64,000 bases of DNA from Lachnospiraceae bacterium (GCA_022845955.1 AP025576.1:6944001-7008000), one strand, 5' to 3'. Positions 1 through 8,645 are shown, counted from the stretch's first letter. A program made the numbers and translations. Notes: a model not told the origin generated them from the sequence alone.

Positions 1-598
1 CTGTTTTCTCAATCGTTTCCAGATCGTCTTCTCTTTCCAGCGCTTTGATCAGAATGATATTTTTCTCATCCACCGCAGTGATATAATCACCGTTCTGGCT
101 GGAGAAAAGGCTCTTGAGCATTTCCATGGCGCTGTTGTCTTTTTCAATCTTAGTTTCGATCAGATAGATTATTCTGGGACACTCCACTTCAATATGAAGC
201 TTCTGCGCGCGGTTGTATATATCCACGAGAAGCAGGTTGTCCAAAAGTAAATTCTGGAAAAAGTTGTTGCGGTCAAAGCGCTCTTTATATGCCACGATTA
301 GATTCTGAATAGAGCTTACCGCTATCTTGCCTACCATGTAGACATCATCACTGGGTCCCTGGGCTACAAGTATATATGCCGGTTCCCCATCGTCAAGAAT
401 TTTAAGAAGGTGGCGTCCTCCCACTACCTGACTGTCTGCCGGTGAAGAAGCGAAATTTTCAATTATATCCCTGGAAATATCAATCTCGTCTACCGTTGTC
501 GCAACTTTCAGGCCTTCCACGTCAAATACCCCAAGGTCAACCTTTGTAATTGCACGTAATTCATCAATGCTGTTTTGTATTACTTGATTGGAAATCAT
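1..598 (-). CDS. CdaR/PucR-type transcriptional regulator (partial, C-terminus outside window)
   Basis: An open frame reads leftwards from an ATG at 598 (MISNQVIQNS...) and runs off the left edge, giving 199 codons without a stop. The visible part starts with a CdaR-like sensor region (DLGVFDVEGLKVATTVDEID, residues about 20-39), then VGGRHLLKILDDGEPAY and a long helix with FDRNNFFQNLLLDNLLLVD leading into a GGDEF-like middle domain. The C-terminal PucR-type helix-turn-helix would lie beyond the edge. It is followed upstream by ugpC on the same strand, a pairing I recognise from Lachnospiraceae genomes, which suggests a role in carbohydrate uptake control. The family call rests on fold-like sequence patterns; the ligand is unknown. 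Confidence 0.7.
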   Translation of the reverse strand, partial: MISNQVIQNSIDELRAITKVDLGVFDVEGLKVATTVDEIDISRDIIENFASSPADSQVVGGRHLLKILDDGEPAYILVAQGPSDDVYMVGKIAVSSIQNLIVAYKERFDRNNFFQNLLLDNLLLVDIYNRAQKLHIEVECPRIIYLIETKIEKDNSAMEMLKSLFSSQNGDYITAVDEKNIILIKALEREDDLETIEKT

Positions 599-655
599 CT
601 CTCTTCACGTCCTTTCCTTGTTACAATTAACTATATAGCAAAATCTCCAAATATG

Positions 656-690
656 CAAGAAAAAAGGGAAGATGCAATGCATCCTCCCCC
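656..690 (-). terminator. Rho-independent terminator after ugpC
   Basis: On the minus strand a stem of about 10 bp (666-675 with 679-688, GGGAGGATGC against GCATCTTCCC) is followed by a T-rich run at 655-665. It lies between the ugpC stop and the next gene's start, so ugpC and the CdaR-type gene are probably separate or only partly read through. Confidence 0.7.
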
Positions 691-701
691 TGTTTCTTAA
701 A

Positions 702-1811
702 TTAGTTGGTGATAACCTGCTCTGTTTCTTTGTCGAAAATATGAATCTTTTCAACGTCGAATGCAAATTTAACAGTATCGCCAGGTCTTGCAGTTGTACG
801 GGAATCCACTCTTGCGGTAATCGGGTAATCTGCAAGGTCAAAGTACAAATAAACTTCTGCACCAAGCAATTCATAAACTTTGATAGTAGATTCAAAGGTA
901 CATTTAGCTGTTTCAATAAACATCTGGGAATCATATACGTCTTCAGGACGGATACCAAATGTAACAGTCTTTCCGGCATAACCGCCTTCGATAACCTTCT
1001 TTGATTTTGCAGGAGGCAGAGGAATGGATTTTCCGGCTACCTTCAGGGAAGCATTGTCGCCGCTTACTTCAACAACAGCATCCAGGAAGTTCATCTGAGG
1101 AGATCCCATGAACCCGGCTACGAACAGGTTCTGCGGCTTGTCATACAGATTCTGAGGAGTATCAACCTGCTGGATAACACCATCCTTCATAACTACGATT
1201 CTGGTACCCAGTGTCATAGCTTCTGTCTGGTCATGTGTTACGTAGATGATGGTGGTACCTAATCTCTGGTGCAGCTTAGCGATCTCAATACGCATCTGAA
1301 CACGCAGCTTGGCATCCAGGTTGGAAAGAGGTTCGTCCATCAGGAATACCTTAGGATTACGTACGATTGCACGTCCCATAGCAACACGCTGTCTCTGACC
1401 ACCGGACAGAGCCTTCGGCTTACGATCAAGGAGAGGAGTAAGGTCAAGGATCTTAGCTGCCTCTTTAACCATCTTATCAATTTCATCCTTCGGAACTTTT
1501 CTTAACTTAAGTCCGAAAGCCATGTTATCATATACGGACATATGAGGATACAGAGCGTAGTTCTGGAATACCATCGCAATATCCCTGTCCTTAGGCTCTA
1601 CATCGTTAACTACTCTGTCACCGATTTTTAATTCACCGGAGGAAATGTCTTCCAGACCAGCGATCATACGAAGTGTAGTAGATTTACCACATCCGGACGG
1701 TCCTACGAAGATGATGAATTCTTTATCAGCGATTTCCAGGTTGAAGTCTTTTACTGCTTCAAATCCGTTGGGATATACTTTGCAGATGTTCTTTAAAGAT
1801 AAACTTGCCAT
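702..1811 (-). CDS. ugpC: Sugar ABC importer ATP-binding protein, MsmX/UgpC type
   Basis: 369 residues, the usual length for the MalK/UgpC/MsmX family. Walker A GPSGCGKST is at residues 37-45, the signature LSGGQRQRVAMGRA near 137, Walker B FLMDEPLSNLDAKL near 157, the H-loop VTHDQTEAM near 193, and a C-terminal TOBE-type regulatory domain carries the rest. It hydrolyses ATP to drive carbohydrate import and in Firmicutes is often shared by several importers. The gene stands alone with its own terminator, consistent with a shared subunit, and the importer at 30191-33403 has no ATPase of its own. The start has AGGGAGGCTAATTAA before ATG. The exact substrate cannot be read from the ATPase. Confidence 0.95.
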   Translation of the reverse strand: MASLSLKNICKVYPNGFEAVKDFNLEIADKEFIIFVGPSGCGKSTTLRMIAGLEDISSGELKIGDRVVNDVEPKDRDIAMVFQNYALYPHMSVYDNMAFGLKLRKVPKDEIDKMVKEAAKILDLTPLLDRKPKALSGGQRQRVAMGRAIVRNPKVFLMDEPLSNLDAKLRVQMRIEIAKLHQRLGTTIIYVTHDQTEAMTLGTRIVVMKDGVIQQVDTPQNLYDKPQNLFVAGFMGSPQMNFLDAVVEVSGDNASLKVAGKSIPLPPAKSKKVIEGGYAGKTVTFGIRPEDVYDSQMFIETAKCTFESTIKVYELLGAEVYLYFDLADYPITARVDSRTTARPGDTVKFAFDVEKIHIFDKETEQVITN

Positions 1812-2080
1812 TTAATTAGCCTCCCTATGTTTTTATTTACATGTTTCCAGCCGTGTCCCCACAACTGAGCCTGAACTAAGTATAACGTAACTCCCTCCTT
1901 TTGGCTATACCACAATTCCACAAATATTTATCGTGACATTGTAAAATTTGCTAAGAAAAGGAGAATGAATTTTTAGGGCCTGTCAACTTGCTGAATTCGG
2001 CATTCTAATATTATACACTTTGACCATATTCCGCTATCCTGCGCGGTTTTCGACCCTTCCTGATCCTTTTCGCAAAGCCT

Positions 2081-2260
2081 TTATTCCACTTTTACGTATG
2101 TTTCGTTTCCGTAAAAAGCCACCTGGTTTTTCCCTCTGCGCTTAACGGTATAGAGTGCACAGTCCGCGGCTTTATACCGTTCTTCGAAGCTTCTTCCGTC
2201 TTTCGGGTATACCGCGGCGCCTAAGCCGGCGGGGGAATATTTTACATATTCCCCCGCCAT
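2081..2260 (-). pseudogene. C-terminal remnant of a GGDEF diguanylate cyclase domain
   Basis: A 59-codon frame begins at ATG 2260 and ends at TAA 2083-2081. It reads GLGAAVYPKDG, then FEERYKAADCALYTVKRRGK and NQVAFYG, which is the last 45-50 residues of a GGDEF domain (strand, helix with ALY.VK, GKN.V.FY ending). The catalytic GGDEF loop and everything N-terminal are absent. The frame continues directly after the yesL stop codons (TAA TAG) in the same register, so it looks like a gene tail left behind after a deletion. The upstream end overlaps the yesL hairpin. It is unlikely to be functional. Confidence 0.65.
2228..2258 (-). terminator. Hairpin after yesL
   Basis: A perfect 13-bp inverted repeat (2228-2240 and 2246-2258, GGCGGGGGAATAT) with a 5-base loop starts 18 bases past the yesL stop. 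It lacks a clear T-run on the minus strand, so it may act as an mRNA 3' end stabiliser as much as a terminator. Confidence 0.55.
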
Positions 2261-2275
2261 TTCCCGTAACAGCTA

Positions 2276-3079
2276 TTATTCCTTGTCCTTATTTCCTTCC
2301 TGTGCCGTTTCCTCCGTCTCGGCATCCTGTACCTCGGATATATTTTCCACTTCCTCTGGCCCTGTTTCCTGTGCTGCGTTCCCTTCTTCAAGAGCTCTCT
2401 GCTTCTCTTCCTGTTCCTCACGGATAAAGGAAAGCGTCTCCAGCTCGTCCGACTTTTCTTCCTCTTCTTCCGGCTCAAAACGCTTGAATATCTTTACAAA
2501 AAGCATGCTGGCCACATATGCCGGAACCGAAAAGCCAAACAGGATAACAATAGGCATTGCCTGAAGAGTCACCAGCAAAACAACTGTGGGAATCAGATTG
2601 ATGATTACCAGCAGAATGGTTTTGGGCAGGTTCAGCACGCTCATCAAAAAAGCGTTTCTGATAGTATTCTTCACCGTGTTTTCAAATCTGGACAGTACGG
2701 GGAAAATATAAATCATAGTAAAAATATACACAACAGCAACCACCGTGATCAACACCATGATTACTTTGCCGAAGGACAGGGTGGAATTTCTGAGGATCAT
2801 GAAGTCACCCACCAGGATAATTCCCACAAACAAGGCTATCAGCCAGATGATGGTAGCCTGCTTGAAATTTTCCTTGAAGGATTTGAAATATCCCTTCACT
2901 ATGTAGCACTCTTCATTCTTGACCATCTTGACAGTCATGTAATAAAGAGCGGTCATCGCATCCCCTGCCGTAATAATCGGGATACAGCAGATCAACGTTA
3001 AAAGATTCAGAATCATTAAGTCCGCCATCTTAGACAAAAAAGTCATAAGAGGGCTGTCCAAGTTAAAAAATCTACCCAT
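2276..3079 (-). CDS. yesL: DUF624 (YesL-like) membrane protein
   Basis: 267 residues. The N-terminus MGRFFNLDSPLMTFLSKMAD and the following PIITAGDAMTALYYMTVKMV are typical of the YesL/DUF624 family, often found beside sugar importers and glycosidases in Firmicutes; its biochemical role is not established. About five hydrophobic segments lie within residues 15-205 (for example 78-95, 105-125, 150-175 and 180-200). The last 60 residues are highly acidic (EEEEEKSDELE, QEEKQRALEEG), an unusually long charged cytoplasmic tail for the family. A good promoter match lies upstream and a strong hairpin follows. Confidence 0.8.
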   Translation of the reverse strand: MGRFFNLDSPLMTFLSKMADLMILNLLTLICCIPIITAGDAMTALYYMTVKMVKNEECYIVKGYFKSFKENFKQATIIWLIALFVGIILVGDFMILRNSTLSFGKVIMVLITVVAVVYIFTMIYIFPVLSRFENTVKNTIRNAFLMSVLNLPKTILLVIINLIPTVVLLVTLQAMPIVILFGFSVPAYVASMLFVKIFKRFEPEEEEEKSDELETLSFIREEQEEKQRALEEGNAAQETGPEEVENISEVQDAETEETAQEGNKDKE

Positions 3080-3148
3080 TTGTATTTCTCCCTGTACCTG
3101 TTCTATAATACGGGCATGCTTATCTGCCCGTCAACACTTATAGTAAAT

Positions 3149-3177
3149 ATCATACTACGGGATGGGTTTCAGTGCAA
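3149..3177 (-). promoter_or_regulatory. Sigma-A type promoter for yesL
   Basis: Minus-strand TTGCAC (3177-3172), a 17-bp spacer and TATGAT (3154-3149), about 70 bases before the yesL start. Confidence 0.6.
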
Positions 3178-3255
3178 ATAAAATAATTATTAATAATCTG
3201 TGCATCTTCGGTTACTGGTCACGGAGTAAAGAGTAACCATCTTTGTGCGTCCGGT

Positions 3256-4233
3256 TCATTCCACCTTATTCTGCAGAGGCATCCCGTTTTCCAGGGCATA
3301 TGCGTTCTCCAGCGTTTCATGGGCTATGGCCTGCATAGCTTCCACGGTAAAAAATCCCATATGGGAGGTGATGAGCACATTGGGGAAGGTCGTCAGCCTT
3401 GCCAGGTTTTCATCCTGAATGATTTCATCGGAACAATCCTCATAAAACAGGCCTTCCTCTTCCTCATAAACATCCAGGCCCACCCCGCCGAATTTTTTGG
3501 AAAGAAGCCCTTCGATCAGCGCCTGGGTGTCTATCAGTCCGCCCCGGGAGGTATTAACGAGATATACGCCCTCCTTCATTTCGGCGATTGTCTTTTCATT
3601 GATAATATGATGGGTTTCCGGAGTAAGGGGACAGTGCAGGGAAATAAAATCCGCTTTGGCCAGCAGCTCCGAAAGTCCTACATACTGCACATCCAGATTG
3701 TGGTTCGGGTAAGGGTCATAAGCGAGTACGTTCATGCGGAACCCATGGAAAATACGTATCATAGCCTGGCCGATTTTCCCGGTTCCTATCACACCTGCAA
3801 CCTTATGATAGAGATCGGTTCCCATAAGACCGTTAATATTCATATTAAAATCACGGGTTCTCCCATAAGCCTTATGGGTAAACCGGTTTACCGTAAGCAG
3901 CATGGCCATTGCAAATTCCGCCACCGCCTCGGGTGAGTAGCTGGGCACACGCAGGACCGCAATTTTTCCTTTTGCCGCCTTTACATCCACGTGGTTGTAA
4001 CCTGCGCTGCGCAGAAGCAGCGCCTTCACTTTGTTTTCGCTAAGATAATCTATCATCCTGCCGTTTACCTGGTCATTGACAAAGATACAAACCGCATCGT
4101 AGCCGTTGGCAAGGAACATGGTTTCCTCGCTGAAGGGCAGCTCAATAAAATGGATTTCATACCCATAATCCTTTGCCATTGGTTCAAACCAGATACGATC
4201 GTAGGGTTTTGTACTGAAAAATGCAATGCGCAT
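3256..4233 (-). CDS. ldhA: D-lactate dehydrogenase (2-hydroxyacid dehydrogenase family)
   Basis: 325 residues, the usual size for fermentative NAD-dependent D-lactate dehydrogenase, which reduces pyruvate to D-lactate. The Rossmann motif VAGVIGTGKIGQAM is near residues 144-157. The catalytic Arg sits in VNTSRGGLIDT, the Glu in LDVYEEEEGLF, and the His in ITSHMGFFTVEA. The N-terminal MRIAFFSTKPYDR and the HMGFF loop favour the LdhA subgroup over glycerate or formate dehydrogenases. AAAGGAAGG precedes the ATG. It appears to be monocistronic and ends with a weak GGTTACT...AGTAACC hairpin at about 3212-3240. Substrate assignment is by family resemblance. Confidence 0.85.
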   Translation of the reverse strand: MRIAFFSTKPYDRIWFEPMAKDYGYEIHFIELPFSEETMFLANGYDAVCIFVNDQVNGRMIDYLSENKVKALLLRSAGYNHVDVKAAKGKIAVLRVPSYSPEAVAEFAMAMLLTVNRFTHKAYGRTRDFNMNINGLMGTDLYHKVAGVIGTGKIGQAMIRIFHGFRMNVLAYDPYPNHNLDVQYVGLSELLAKADFISLHCPLTPETHHIINEKTIAEMKEGVYLVNTSRGGLIDTQALIEGLLSKKFGGVGLDVYEEEEGLFYEDCSDEIIQDENLARLTTFPNVLITSHMGFFTVEAMQAIAHETLENAYALENGMPLQNKVE

Positions 4234-4315
4234 AAAAAAGGCCTTCCTTTCCCCTAAATAAATATAATATTTTTATCTAGTGTACGCAGAAGGTCTTATT
4301 TTATACTTTTATACG

Positions 4316-4372
4316 CAAACTTCGCAGGTGCTAAACGGCCTTCGTCCCACCGGCAGAGCGGTGTTCCCGGCA
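4316..4372 (-). repeat. Half-copy of the 254-bp fold-back element
   Basis: The stretch from CAAACTTCGCAGG to TGTTCCCGG matches one outer arm of the fold-back elements at 23176 and 39953, including the shared words CAAACTTCGCAGG, GGCCTTC, GGCAGAGCG and TTCCCGG. The opposite arm and the core are missing. It abuts the 3' end of the neighbouring coding sequence at 4373. I read it as a truncated insertion; the resemblance was made by eye. Confidence 0.6.
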
Positions 4373-4942
4373 TCAGGAAAACAGGCGAGTGAAAAAATTA
4401 CGTATGCTGTTTCCCATATCCCGGAAGAAATCACGGATAGCGGATTTAGTCCCTTCCACTACGGCTTCCTTCACAGGCTCCACCACATTTTCCTGTATGG
4501 CGGCATCCGCACTTTTTTTAATCTGTTCTCCGTATTCTTCATACAGTTCCTGGGCTTTGGAAAGGATTTCATCGGAATCCAGCCCCAAATCATTCATCTT
4601 GCCGATCAGTGCCGTGATCTGTTCCTTCTGTTCCTCCGTCAGTGTGATCTCCAGTTCCTCCTCACACTGGCCGATAGCCTCCCGGATCTGCTCCTCTGTT
4701 TCCAATTCCCCCGCATCCAGCTTTTCTTTCATTTTTTCCAGAAGCTGCTTCTGTTCCTGCGTAAGGGTAAAGCCGGATCCGTCACTGAGGGAGAGCATCT
4801 GCGGACCGCCGGCCTCCCTCTCATGCACCAGCGCCGGCGCGGCATAAGACACGGGGTCCGGCAGCGCCGCCAGACAGACTGCCGCCAGGAAAGCCGCCGT
4901 TATTTTTACTGCTGATTTTTTAGATATACTCTTATTTTTCAA
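4373..4942 (-). CDS. Small exported helical protein, possibly DUF1002-like
   Basis: The best start is TTG at 4942, with AAGGAAG about nine bases upstream, giving 189 residues and an overlap of 11 bases with the end of the hydrolase gene. The N-terminus (KNKSISKK, then ITAAFLAAVCLAALPDPVSYAAPA) is a signal peptide, so the protein is probably exported. The rest is mostly helical and acidic: LTQEQKQLLEKMKEKLDAG, LTEEQKEQITALIGKMNDLG and DEILSKAQELYEEYGEQIKK. The TEEQKEQI...LGLD block resembles the end of DUF1002 (YpuA-like) proteins, but the main part of that family is not recognisable. Function unknown; translational coupling to the hydrolase is likely. Confidence 0.6.
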   Translation of the reverse strand: MKNKSISKKSAVKITAAFLAAVCLAALPDPVSYAAPALVHEREAGGPQMLSLSDGSGFTLTQEQKQLLEKMKEKLDAGELETEEQIREAIGQCEEELEITLTEEQKEQITALIGKMNDLGLDSDEILSKAQELYEEYGEQIKKSADAAIQENVVEPVKEAVVEGTKSAIRDFFRDMGNSIRNFFTRLFS

Positions 4943-5921
4943 TATCGTCTGCTTCCTTTTTTGCTGCGGTTTTGACCACCCATTCCCAGATATCCTTCCA
5001 GACAAGTTCCCGGTCGCTTTCATTCACAAGCTCGTGCCTGTCATTTTCATACAGCTTCAGGGACACCTGTTTCATCCCCAGCTCCCGGAAGGACCGGTAT
5101 ACACTTTCCACGGCCTTCCCGTAATCCCCTACTGGATCTTCGGTTCCCGCCATGAACAGGACGGGCAGCTCCTTCGGCATGTTTTCCAGCCTGCTTTTGT
5201 CATGCAGCCGGTCTATCAGTTCAAACAGGGCGGCAAAGCCGCCCAGGGTAAAGGTGAAGCCGCAAAGGGGATCCTCATTGTATTTGGCAACCTCCGCCGG
5301 ATCTCTGGATAACCAGTCCATGGAAGATACGGGATGGGGGATTCTTTTATTATAGCTGCCGAAGGCCAGGGCATTTACCAGTGCACTCTTATGCTTTTCT
5401 CCCTGGAATACCGTAAGAAACTTCACCAGCTTTTTGGAAAAACCCAGCAGTCCTTTAGGCTGCATCCCGGTTCCCATGATGATGGCGCCGTCAAGTCCTG
5501 CCCCATACGAACAAAGGTAATTACGCAGGATAAAGGATCCCATGCTGTGTCCCATGATCAGATAAGGGATTCCGGGATTTTCCTCCTGCGTTTTCTTTCT
5601 CAGGCTGTGCACATCCTCCACGGCTGTGGCCGCCGGATCCTGCCGGCAGAAATAACCGTATGGATGGCTGCTTTCCCCGCCTTTTCCGGCTTCCTGGGTA
5701 CTCTCGTATATGCTTTTGCCATGCCCCAGATGATCGTTGCCGGTGACCAGAATCCCTTTCTGTGCCAGATAAACCGCAAGACGATCGTAGCGGTTGATAT
5801 ATTCCGCCATCCCATGGACAATCTGCAGGATACACACCGGCTTTCCGTCCGGTATCCATACCGCCCCATGGATTTTGGTAACGCCGTCACCGGAATCATA
5901 ATAAAAATCCTTTTTCTTCAT
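4932..5921 (-). CDS. Alpha/beta hydrolase, lysophospholipase/monoacylglycerol lipase type
   Basis: The start ATG at 5921 (MKKKDFYYDSGDGVTKIHG) has AAAGGAGG eight to ten bases upstream, giving 329 residues; upstream in-frame ATGs lack such a site. VHGMAEYINRYDRLA is the serine-aminopeptidase S33/lysophospholipase oxyanion motif. The nucleophile is in LIMGHSMGSFILRNY (GHSMG near residue 117), the acid in VLFMAGTEDPVGDYGKAV, and the His in LYENDRHELVNE. No signal peptide is seen, so it is probably cytoplasmic. It likely cleaves acyl esters of glycerol or lysolipids; the natural substrate is unknown. The downstream small exported gene overlaps its stop codon. Confidence 0.85.
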   Translation of the reverse strand: MKKKDFYYDSGDGVTKIHGAVWIPDGKPVCILQIVHGMAEYINRYDRLAVYLAQKGILVTGNDHLGHGKSIYESTQEAGKGGESSHPYGYFCRQDPAATAVEDVHSLRKKTQEENPGIPYLIMGHSMGSFILRNYLCSYGAGLDGAIIMGTGMQPKGLLGFSKKLVKFLTVFQGEKHKSALVNALAFGSYNKRIPHPVSSMDWLSRDPAEVAKYNEDPLCGFTFTLGGFAALFELIDRLHDKSRLENMPKELPVLFMAGTEDPVGDYGKAVESVYRSFRELGMKQVSLKLYENDRHELVNESDRELVWKDIWEWVVKTAAKKEADDIEK

Positions 5922-5991
5922 TGGCAGCCCCTCCTTTCCCGTCTGTCCTCTCATGAGGCGGGCAGACGCCCGCCCCGCCGGCATCCGGGTA

Positions 5992-7968
5992 TCAGCAAAT
6001 CTCCGCGCCCGCCGGCATTTCCTTTTCGGGAATCACCAGGGCAAGGTTCCCTTCGGCATCCTCCGCACACAGAAGCATGCCTTCCGATACAATACCGGCC
6101 AGCTTCGCAGGTTTTAAGTTCACGAGTACCATCACCTTCTTACCCACCATCTCTTCCGCGCTGTAATGGGCTTTGATGCCGGATACGATTTGTTTTACCT
6201 GGCTTCCCACACGCACCTGGGAGCAGAGCAGCTTCTTGGATTTTTTAACCTCCTCGCAGGCAATGATTTCTCCTACCTGGAACTGCAGCTGCGCAAAATC
6301 GTCATAAGTGATTTCCGGCTTCTGCGGGATATCAATAACCCCGGGCGCTGCTTCCCCTGCTTCATCCCCGGTTCCTTCTTCCGCCGCCTTCCGGGACGCA
6401 AACATAGTTTCGGCTTTCTCCACCACTTCTTTGGCATCCAGCCTCGCAAACAGGATTTCCGGCTTGTCGGTCACCTTATTGCCTCCGGGAAAATGACCGA
6501 ATGAAGTGCATTCTTCAAAAGCGGGAAGCGTCGTCTGCAGCTGTGCGGCTATTTTGGCTGAGGTTTCAGGCATAAAGGGTTCCAGAAGGGAAGCGCCGAT
6601 TGTAATGCCCTCCACCAGATTATACAGAACCGTGGACAGGCGATCCTTCTTTGCCTCATCCTTTGCCAGCACCCAGGGTTGTGTTTCATCAATATATTTG
6701 TTGCAGCGCTTGAACAGGGAGAAAATCTCTGTCATGGCATCCGCCACACGCAGATCTTCCATTTTCGAACATACCTTTGTATAGGTCCCGGTTACGACCG
6801 CCTTCAGATCCGCGTCTACGTCCTCCGCCGCTCCCTTGTCCTCCACAATGCCGTCAAAATACTTATTGCTCATGGAAATCGTACGGTTTACCAGATTTCC
6901 CAGGGTATTGGCAAGGTCGGAATTAATGCGTTCCACAATCAGTTCCCAGCTGATTACGCCGTCATTTTCAAAAGGCATTTCATGAAGTACGAAATAGCGC
7001 ACCGCATCCACACCGAAGAAAGCAACCAGATCGTCGGCATACATCACATTCCCTTTGGATTTGCTCATTTTGCCGTCCCCCTGCAGAAGCCAGGGATGGC
7101 CGAATACCTGCTTCGGCAGCGGCTCGCCCAGCGCCATCAGGAAAATAGGCCAGTAAATGGTATGGAACCGGATAATATCCTTTCCGATCAGGTGCAGATC
7201 CGCGGGCCAGAGTTTCCTGTACTGGCCGCTGTGCTTTCCGTCCGCATCGTAGCCGATCCCGGTGATATAGTTGGTCAGCGCATCCAGCCATACATATACC
7301 ACATGCCTTTCATCGAAATCCACCGGGATTCCCCATGTAAAGGAGGTCCTGGACACACACAGATCCTGAAGCCCCGGAAGAAGGAAATTGTTCATCATTT
7401 CATTTTTGCGGGATACGGGCTGGATAAACTCCGGATGCTCATTGATATGCGCAATGAGCCTGTCCGCATACTTGCTCATCTTAAAGAAATAGGCTTCTTC
7501 CTGGGCAGGCTTTACTTCCCGTCCGCAGTCGGGGCATTTCCCGTCCACCAGCTGGGACTCCGTCCAGAAGGATTCACAGGGCGTACAATAAAGGCCCTCA
7601 TAATGTCCCTTATATATATCTCCCTGGTCATACAGGCGCTTGAAAATCTTCTGTACCTGTTTTACATGATCCCCATCCGTGGTACGGATAAACTTATCAT
7701 ACGAGGTACCCATCAGATCCCACAGCCCCTTTACTTCACCGGCTACCCTGTCCACATATTCCTGGGGGGTTACGCCGGCATCCTGGGCTTTTAATTCAAT
7801 TTTCTGTCCATGCTCGTCCGTTCCGGTCTGAAAGAAAACCTCATAGCCGTCTTTTCTTTTAAACCGGGCGATGCTGTCCGCCAGAACCGCCTCATAGGTA
7901 TTCCCGATATGGGGCTTGCCGGAGGTATAGGCAATGGCGGTTGTAATATAATACTTTCCTTTGCTCAT
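5992..7968 (-). CDS. metG: Methionyl-tRNA synthetase
   Basis: 658 residues. The enzyme charges tRNA-Met. The class I HIGH motif is in SGKPHIGNTYEAVLAD (residues about 13-28). A zinc knuckle is formed by YCTPCESFW and GKCPDCGREV (about 125-150). KMSKSKGNVMY is near residue 299. The anticodon-binding helical domain follows, and from about residue 555 there is a tRNA-binding (EMAP/Trbp111-like) domain with FQVGEIIACEEV and LVNLKPAKLAGIVSEGMLLCAED, which in this family makes the dimer. It is preceded by a T-box leader, so expression should rise when uncharged tRNA-Met accumulates. Confidence 0.97.
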   Translation of the reverse strand: MSKGKYYITTAIAYTSGKPHIGNTYEAVLADSIARFKRKDGYEVFFQTGTDEHGQKIELKAQDAGVTPQEYVDRVAGEVKGLWDLMGTSYDKFIRTTDGDHVKQVQKIFKRLYDQGDIYKGHYEGLYCTPCESFWTESQLVDGKCPDCGREVKPAQEEAYFFKMSKYADRLIAHINEHPEFIQPVSRKNEMMNNFLLPGLQDLCVSRTSFTWGIPVDFDERHVVYVWLDALTNYITGIGYDADGKHSGQYRKLWPADLHLIGKDIIRFHTIYWPIFLMALGEPLPKQVFGHPWLLQGDGKMSKSKGNVMYADDLVAFFGVDAVRYFVLHEMPFENDGVISWELIVERINSDLANTLGNLVNRTISMSNKYFDGIVEDKGAAEDVDADLKAVVTGTYTKVCSKMEDLRVADAMTEIFSLFKRCNKYIDETQPWVLAKDEAKKDRLSTVLYNLVEGITIGASLLEPFMPETSAKIAAQLQTTLPAFEECTSFGHFPGGNKVTDKPEILFARLDAKEVVEKAETMFASRKAAEEGTGDEAGEAAPGVIDIPQKPEITYDDFAQLQFQVGEIIACEEVKKSKKLLCSQVRVGSQVKQIVSGIKAHYSAEEMVGKKVMVLVNLKPAKLAGIVSEGMLLCAEDAEGNLALVIPEKEMPAGAEIC

Positions 7969-8012
7969 TTGTCAAAATGCTCCTTTCCTGCTTTTCCCTG
8001 ATTGATCCCGTT

Positions 8013-8356
8013 AACAAAAGCCCGCCTTCTTATTTTTAAGCTTTTGTTAAAAATAAGAAGACGAGCCTTACGCCCGTGGTACCACTTCTTTTTACCCGGT
8101 TCTCACGAACAGAGCCTTTGCAGGTACATCCGAAACAGTATCCTGCCCCTTCAATACCCTGCCGCTGTAACAGGCGGCGCCTGTCGCAGCCTTGCCCCCG
8201 GTATCCCGGCGGTTCGGTGCGCTGCTCCGAAGCCATTTTCCATCCGTATCCGCCCGCTCCCTCTCAGCCTGCGGCGGCAGCAGCCTGCTGTCCGCCCGGG
8301 GAACCTCTCTGTAAAGCTTTCCCGGATGTACTTTCTTCATCCTTGCTTTCTGTATA
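8013..8356 (-). ncRNA. T-box leader (methionine) of metG, including terminator
   Basis: Reading leftwards from a strong promoter, the leader has the AGTA turn (GAAAGTACATCC near 8330) and the AGAGAGG distal-loop motif near 8306. AUG triplets at 8243-8241 and 8236-8234 lie opposite the AGTA motif and are candidate specifier codons for tRNA-Met. The hallmark AGTGGTACCACG is at 8086-8075. A terminator follows (GCTCGTCTTCTTATTTTTAA pairing with the mirror stretch to 8021, then TTTTGTTAA). The antiterminator would form from the T-box sequence and the 5' side of that terminator stem. The T-box call is very strong; the exact specifier register is inferred. Confidence 0.93.
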
Positions 8357-8362
8357 AACTTC

Positions 8363-8391
8363 AGATTATCACAATCCCCCCCGGTTGTCAA
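8363..8391 (-). promoter_or_regulatory. Sigma-A promoter of the metG T-box transcript
   Basis: Minus-strand TTGACA (8391-8386), a 17-bp spacer and TAATCT (8368-8363). The expected transcription start near 8356 fits the 5' end of the T-box fold. Confidence 0.8.
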
Positions 8392-8407
8392 ACCGGCCGG
8401 CACTTGC

Positions 8408-8645
8408 GGGTGCAGATAAAAAAGTTTGGCGTCCCGCGGCACTGTTTCCCTGTGCGGCCTGCTGCCCTGCGAGGTTCCTTCCAGGGGACGCTTCCGCTCG
8501 GATAATCACGCAGCGGTACTAAGGCTGCAAAGGACGCAGCCTAAGGACCGGCGTGCTTATAACGCCCCTTCCAGGAATCCTCGCAGGGCAGCAGGCCGCA
8601 CAGGGAAGCAGGGCCGCGGGACGCCAAACTTTTTTATCTGCACCC
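8408..8645. repeat. 238-bp fold-back element with flanking 11-bp direct repeat
   Basis: Left arm 8408 to about 8490 and right arm about 8563-8645 are near-perfect inverted repeats (outer GGGTGCAGATAAAAAAGTTT, then CGTCCCGCGGC and CCTGCTGCCCTGCGAGG), with a nested central hairpin (AGGCTGC...GCAGCCT). The whole element can fold into one long hairpin. CCGGCACTTGC occurs at 8397-8407 and again at 8644-8654, like a target-site duplication. No coding sequence is inside. It sits a few bases upstream of the metG promoter and downstream of the DUF2804 gene. Its sequence differs from the 254-bp family. Confidence 0.75.

Noticed and set aside
1812..2080. Clear promoter for ugpC
   Set aside because: Several AT-rich boxes exist, including TATAAT near 2011, but none has a convincing -35 partner at 16-18 bp, so I did not call one.
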